Positions 7,203 through 9,786 of a stretch of 9,786 bases of DNA are shown in pieces; positions within the stretch are counted from its first letter, which is position 1; every line of letters begins with the position of its first letter. The notes under the pieces are model-generated. The model was given only the letters and a program-made list of their open reading frames with translations. It ran no database searches and was not told where the DNA came from. The translations under genes and the position numbers were made by a program. Source of the stretch: Synechococcales cyanobacterium PMM_0003 (GTDB lineage: Bacteria > Cyanobacteriota > Cyanobacteriia > Pseudanabaenales > Pseudanabaenaceae); assembly GCA_949128015.1 (NCBI GenBank), contig CASBRC010000031.1:1-9786 (forward strand). Direction: 5' to 3'.

Positions 7203-7274
7203 CCAAGGTTGGCTGACTGGTAAAGCAAACGACTCATAATCGTTGATATGTCGGTTCGATTCCGACACCTTGGA
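7203..7274 (+). tRNA. tRNA with anticodon CAU, probably tRNA-Ile (lysidine type)
   Basis: This 72-nt cloverleaf has acceptor CCAAGGT/ACCTTGG (7 perfect pairs), a 3-bp D stem GCT/AGC with GG in the loop, anticodon stem AACGA/TCGTT with loop CTCATAA, a five-base variable loop, T stem GTCGG/CCGAC with loop TTCGATT, and discriminator A. CCA is not encoded. Anticodon CAU is shared by initiator Met, elongator Met and the minor Ile tRNA. It is not an initiator, because the acceptor ends in a C-G pair and the anticodon stem lacks the three G-C pairs. The D arm (GGCTGA-TGG-AAAGC) and ACTCATAAT loop resemble plastid trnI-CAU, so I favour tRNA-Ile, whose C34 is converted to lysidine by TilS and reads AUA. 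Elongator tRNA-Met remains possible. The acceptor pairs 4-69 (A-U) and 5-68 (G-C) do not match the E. coli TilS determinants. Confidence 0.93.
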
Positions 7275-7320
7275 TTTGACAAGCAGCAAACAGTAAATAA
7301 ACAAACTCCTCAATGAGAGC

Positions 7321-7449
7321 AGCAATTCTCATTATAAAAATTGGTTTTTTGAAAGCCCGCCGTTGGCGGGCTTTCAAAAAACCAATTTTGGTGGTTCCAG
7401 CGCCGAAGGCGCTGGAACCACCAAAATTGGTTTCATAATGAGAATTGCT
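7321..7449. repeat. 129-bp nested palindromic element (two hairpins sharing an arm inside an outer stem)
   Basis: The outer perfect 15-bp inverted repeats are AGCAATTCTCATTAT (7321-7335) and its complement (7435-7449). Inside are two long perfect hairpins: 7337-7389 (25 bp, loop GTT, tip GCCCGCC) and 7379-7433 (26 bp, loop GAA, tip CCAGCGCC). They overlap by 11 bases: AAACCAATTTT (7379-7389) can pair with the identical AAAATTGGTTT at 7337-7347 or at 7423-7433. No open frame of substance is inside and no target duplication is evident. It may also terminate the tRNA transcript 46 bases upstream. It could be a REP/MITE-like mobile palindrome (inference). Confidence 0.85.
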
Positions 7450-7497
7450 ACATTGATTGCCTCCTTTTCTCAATGAATAAAATCTATTTGTCTCTAA

Positions 7498-7642
7498 GAG
7501 AGTGTTTGAGAAGTTTGCGATCCTCCCAGATCTCCTTAATCAGGGGAAAGAAGATCGATCCCCTCAATCCCTCTTATTAGGGGAGATTGAGGGGATCAAG
7601 TAGAACTTTTTGCTAAATTTCAAACTTCTTAAACACGCTCTG
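7498..7642. mobile_element. MITE-like element with ~20-bp imperfect terminal inverted repeats
   Basis: The left end GAGAGTGTTTGAGAAGTTTG (7498-7517) is repeated inverted at 7621-7641, with one substitution and one extra base. The 145-bp interior has no gene. It contains a hairpin at 7557-7597, GATCCCCTCAATC against GATTGAGGGGATC plus four further pairs, around a short AT loop. Small size, terminal repeats and a non-coding structured centre fit a non-autonomous element mobilised by a transposase elsewhere. CTAA flanks the left end, but no matching duplication was found on the right, so the insertion would be old or the ends are mis-set. Confidence 0.65.
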
Positions 7643-7656
7643 AAAACCGCTATAAT
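7629..7656 (+). promoter_or_regulatory. Putative promoter of the NarL-type regulator, -35 region inside the MITE end
   Basis: A perfect -10 TATAAT lies at 7651-7656, 38 bases before the ATG. Sixteen bases upstream is TTAAAC (7629-7634), a weak -35 lying inside the right terminal repeat of the MITE-like element. The leader (about 7663-7694) contains the palindrome CTAAATTTAG and a second copy of AAATTTAG, with no clear Shine-Dalgarno sequence. Confidence 0.6.
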
Positions 7657-7694
7657 GCAAAGCATTCAAACTAAATTTAGAGAAATTTAGAATT

Positions 7695-8351
7695 ATGACA
7701 GTTGCCACGGCATCTACACCTTTGAAAGTTCTAATTGTTGAAGATGATCCACTGATCCAACTTGGATTAGAGCAATCACTCTCTCAACAACCAAATATCA
7801 CCGTAGTTGGCATCGCAGAAGATGGCTATATCGGTGTAAAGATGGCGCAGGAATTACATCCTGACATTATCGTGATGGATATTGGGCTACCGAGACTTGA
7901 TGGAATTTCGGCTACCAAAAAGATCAAAGCTGCCTCGCCTAATGTGCATATTGTGATGCTTAGCTCACATACAGATGATACAGAAATTATCGCAGCGCTA
8001 TCTAGCGGCGCTGATGCCTACTGCGTTAAAGGTACAACTACTGAAAGTCTTTTGGCAGCTTTTGCCGCCGCCAAGGATGGAGCTACCTATCTCGATCCTC
8101 AAGTTGCTCGCAAAGTAATGGATCATCTCAAGCCTCCGAGTCAAACTGAAAAAACTTCGCATCTATCACAACGGGAGTTGGAGGTTCTTAAATTAATAGT
8201 TGAGGGCAAGAGTAACCCTGAAATTGCGAAAGTGCTTTACTTAAGCCCTAACACCATAAAAACTCATGTACGGGGCATTATGAATAAATTATCTGTTGAT
8301 GATCGCGTACAAGCAGCAGTTTTGGCTTTGAGATCGGGCTTAGTTGATTAA
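7695..8351 (+). CDS. NarL/LuxR-family response regulator (orphan)
   Basis: This is a 218-residue phosphorylation-controlled transcription factor. The receiver domain (about 10-130) has acidic residues E16/D17/D18, phospho-acceptor D62 in IVMDIGLP, switch serines S90/S91 and K112. A linker (about 140-156) leads to the LuxR-type HTH (about 157-215), with LSQRELEVLKLIVEGKSNPEIA and the recognition helix region SPNTIKTHVRGIMNKL. All signature residues are present and the length is normal. No kinase is adjacent, so the partner is encoded elsewhere. The gene begins a new transcription unit after the MITE-like element and may be read together with the small gene 46 bases downstream. The target genes cannot be inferred. 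Confidence 0.96.
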   Translation: MTVATASTPLKVLIVEDDPLIQLGLEQSLSQQPNITVVGIAEDGYIGVKMAQELHPDIIVMDIGLPRLDGISATKKIKAASPNVHIVMLSSHTDDTEIIAALSSGADAYCVKGTTTESLLAAFAAAKDGATYLDPQVARKVMDHLKPPSQTEKTSHLSQRELEVLKLIVEGKSNPEIAKVLYLSPNTIKTHVRGIMNKLSVDDRVQAAVLALRSGLVD

Positions 8352-8397
8352 AGTATAAAATAAGAAATAGTAAGTAATAAACTGAGCAACGAAAATT

Positions 8398-8850
8398 GTG
8401 GCCCATACTTTTTTAGTGCAGCCGGGGAAATGGACTCTCGAAGGCAATTGGATAGAGAGAGACTCCATGCCAATTCGAGTTAAGGGTAGGACTTTAGTAG
8501 GTTGGTCAAGAGATAATTTTTGGTTTACGATGGTCACAAAGTTGACCTTTCCCGATTGCGATCGCGAAGAATTGACAATGACTTACAAAGGTAGAATTGA
8601 TTCTGATGAGCGTCGTTTTACATTCGTGATGGATGACAACTTTTTAGGCAAAGTTGAGGGAGAAGGCATGATTGGACCAGATTCAATTACTCAACGTTAC
8701 TGGGTAATGGGGGACAAAAAAATGCGAACAGGTTTTCAGACTCTGTACCGACGGGATATTAATACTTACTCTTTAGCTAGTGGCCTCATTGCGGGGCAAA
8801 ATCTAGAAAGCACGATGGAAGCGATACTGACTCGCCATATGGATTCCTAA
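8398..8850 (+). CDS. Small conserved-looking protein, possible calycin-like beta-barrel
   Basis: I do not recognise this protein by name. It has 150 residues from a GTG start. The next in-frame ATG (8467) would remove the first 23 residues, including WTLEGNWIER, which looks like part of the fold. The sequence is a run of short amphipathic strands with aromatic residues (GWSRDNFWFTMVTKLTF, ELTMTYKGRID, RRFTFVMDDNFLGKVEGEG, SITQRYWVMG), ending in one helix (about 128-147). This is the pattern of lipocalin/FABP-type barrels that hold small hydrophobic ligands, but the fold is inferred. It has no signal peptide or membrane segment, so it should be cytoplasmic. It follows the response regulator by 46 bases without a terminator, so the two may be co-transcribed. 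A strong hairpin follows its stop. Confidence 0.82.
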   Translation: MAHTFLVQPGKWTLEGNWIERDSMPIRVKGRTLVGWSRDNFWFTMVTKLTFPDCDREELTMTYKGRIDSDERRFTFVMDDNFLGKVEGEGMIGPDSITQRYWVMGDKKMRTGFQTLYRRDINTYSLASGLIAGQNLESTMEAILTRHMDS

Positions 8851-8882
8851 CAAAAAAGTCGGGCAAAGCCCGACTTTTTTGT
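8850..8882. terminator. 15-bp hairpin with AAA loop and U-tract
   Basis: The arms 8850-8864 and 8868-8882 are perfect complements with GC-rich core GTCGGGC and six T at the end. The structure begins in the stop codon of the preceding gene. It is an intrinsic terminator for the plus strand and, being symmetric, also the second barrier for the minus-strand protease gene. Confidence 0.9.
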
Positions 8883-8888
8883 CGATTT

Positions 8889-8919
8889 ACATAAAGTAAC
8901 ACTTTGCGTTACTTTATGT
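8889..8919 (-). terminator. 12-bp hairpin next to the protease stop
   Basis: ACATAAAGTAAC (8889-8900) and GTTACTTTATGT (8908-8919) pair perfectly around a seven-base loop. It begins one base after the minus-strand stop (8921-8923). The stem is AT-rich and lacks a T-run, so it probably stabilises the 3' end while the hairpin at 8850-8882 terminates. Confidence 0.6.
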
Positions 8920-8920
8920 T

Positions 8921-9786
8921 TTAGCGAGAACTGACGCTTTTCAGCTCACCCGATAAAATATCGATCGCTTTCGCAAACTGTGGGTCAGAAGCTGTACCGA
9001 CTAGATCACGATTTTTATTCAGCCTTTCAAGATCGTCCTTGGTTAGCTCAACTATGCGATCAGGCAAAATGCCCATATGGTTAATGTCGCGACCACTTGG
9101 GGTGTAGTACTTAGCGATCGTTACTGCCATACCAGAACCATCACTTAAGGAATGTACTGACTGCACTAAGCCTTTACCGAAAGTCTTTGTGCCAACAATT
9201 ATAGCCCGCTTATTATCTTGCAAAGCGCCAGACAAAATTTCGCTAGCACTTGCCGAACCACCGTCAACTAAAACTACAAGGGGTTTATTTGTGAGAGCTT
9301 GACGGTTTGCGGTTAGACGCTCACTTTCGCCCTTGCGATCGATCGTGGAAACGATGGTGGCGTTATCGAGCCACATCCGCGCAATTTCGGCACTGGAATA
9401 AAGCAGTCCACCAGGGTTAGATCGCAAATCTAATATAAATCCAACCGCACCTTTGCTGACATGATCTTGAATTGCCTTACGCATGTCACTTGCAGCATTG
9501 GCATTAAACTGACGCAAGCTAATATAGCCAACCTTGCCAATATTGGTATCGCGTAATTCTGCCTTGACTGGATGGATCTCGATCTTGGCTCTCTCTAGCT
9601 CAATATCAAACTGCTTATCGCCACGCTTGATCCCCAGTTTAACTTTTGTGCCAGCCGGCCCACGAATTAAGGCGACTGCTTGGTTAATGTCCATACCATC
9701 AGTCGATTTATTTGCGATCGAGGTAATGATGTCTTTAGTCAGAACGCCAGCACGCGATGCAGGTGAATCCTCGATTGGCGCAACAA
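8921..9786 (-). CDS. Carboxy-terminal processing protease (S41 family), N-terminus beyond the window
   Basis: This PDZ-containing serine protease belongs to the group that in cyanobacteria includes CtpA, which trims the D1 protein precursor of photosystem II, and its paralogues CtpB and CtpC. The frame is open to the right edge. An ATG at 9692-9694 is internal, because the 30 codons before it complete a PDZ domain (EDSPASRAGVLTKDIITSI). Visible here are 287 residues: the end of PDZ, then GYISLRQF, GFILDLRSNPGGLL, VDGGSASASEILSGAL, TFGKGLVQSV and YYTPSGRDI...GILPD. The catalytic dyad is the serine of GGSASASE and the lysine of FGKG, 25 residues apart as in the family. The signal peptide expected for export to the lumen or periplasm is off the window. 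Which paralogue it is cannot be told. Confidence 0.95.
   Translation of the reverse strand, partial: VAPIEDSPASRAGVLTKDIITSIANKSTDGMDINQAVALIRGPAGTKVKLGIKRGDKQFDIELERAKIEIHPVKAELRDTNIGKVGYISLRQFNANAASDMRKAIQDHVSKGAVGFILDLRSNPGGLLYSSAEIARMWLDNATIVSTIDRKGESERLTANRQALTNKPLVVLVDGGSASASEILSGALQDNKRAIIVGTKTFGKGLVQSVHSLSDGSGMAVTIAKYYTPSGRDINHMGILPDRIVELTKDDLERLNKNRDLVGTASDPQFAKAIDILSGELKSVSSR

Noticed and set aside
7203..7274. tRNA as an integration site for a genomic island
   Set aside because: No repeat of the tRNA 3' end, integrase or phage-type gene is present. Downstream lie only small palindromic elements.
7125..7473. Minus-strand open frames across the tRNA and palindrome
   Set aside because: The translation contains the reverse reading of the tRNA (the familiar GVGIEPTYQRL artefact) and of perfect hairpins, so it is not coding.
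7321..7642. CRISPR array or complete insertion sequence
   Set aside because: There are no regularly spaced direct repeats and spacers and no transposase frame. The repeats are inverted and of differing lengths.
9692..9694. ATG at 9692-9694 as the true start of the protease
   Set aside because: The frame stays open upstream and encodes the first part of a PDZ domain, so the gene continues past the window.

Overview
The window comes from a cyanobacterium. The octamer GCGATCGC (HIP1) occurs 11 times, against about 0.15 expected by chance, and the gene content fits: cyanobacterial-type two-component regulators, a PilT ATPase, a carboxy-terminal processing protease and an atypical SDR. Codon and hairpin style suggest a Pseudanabaena-like filamentous or thin-celled lineage, but that is only an inference. 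Both ends cut through genes: a sensor kinase on the left and an S41 protease on the right.

Layout: (1) 1-1903 holds a truncated membrane histidine kinase and an OmpR-family response regulator, translationally coupled through ATGA. (2) On the opposite strand, 1961-3403 encodes a PilT-type retraction ATPase with a long Pro/Ala/Gln-rich head. The kinase/regulator operon and pilT share one perfect 61-bp inverted repeat as a two-way terminator that includes both stop codons. (3) Divergent from pilT lies type I methionine aminopeptidase (3559-4404), then a hairpin, an atypical SDR (4452-5129) and, 7 bases on, a LysM protein with a possible lysozyme-like active site (5137-6294). (4) Convergent to these is a one-pass membrane protein of unknown function (6363-7109). 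(5) 7110-7694 has no protein gene. It holds a tRNA with anticodon CAU (probably the isoleucine tRNA that needs lysidine) with a strong promoter, a 129-bp nested palindrome and a 145-bp MITE-like element abutting a consensus -10 box. (6) 7695-8850 carries an orphan NarL/LuxR-family response regulator and a small unknown protein of likely beta-barrel type. (7) On the minus strand, 8921-9786 is the C-terminal part of a carboxy-terminal processing protease.

All three convergent junctions are very short and are filled by near-perfect hairpins. Several of these have three-base loops of the GNA or ANA kind closed by G-C pairs. The most unusual structure is the palindrome at 7321-7449, where two long hairpins share one arm and sit inside a third stem. 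No defence system, CRISPR array, complete IS or prophage was seen. The coding genes look like ordinary chromosomal genes, and the novelty lies mostly in the intergenic palindromes and the LysM protein.
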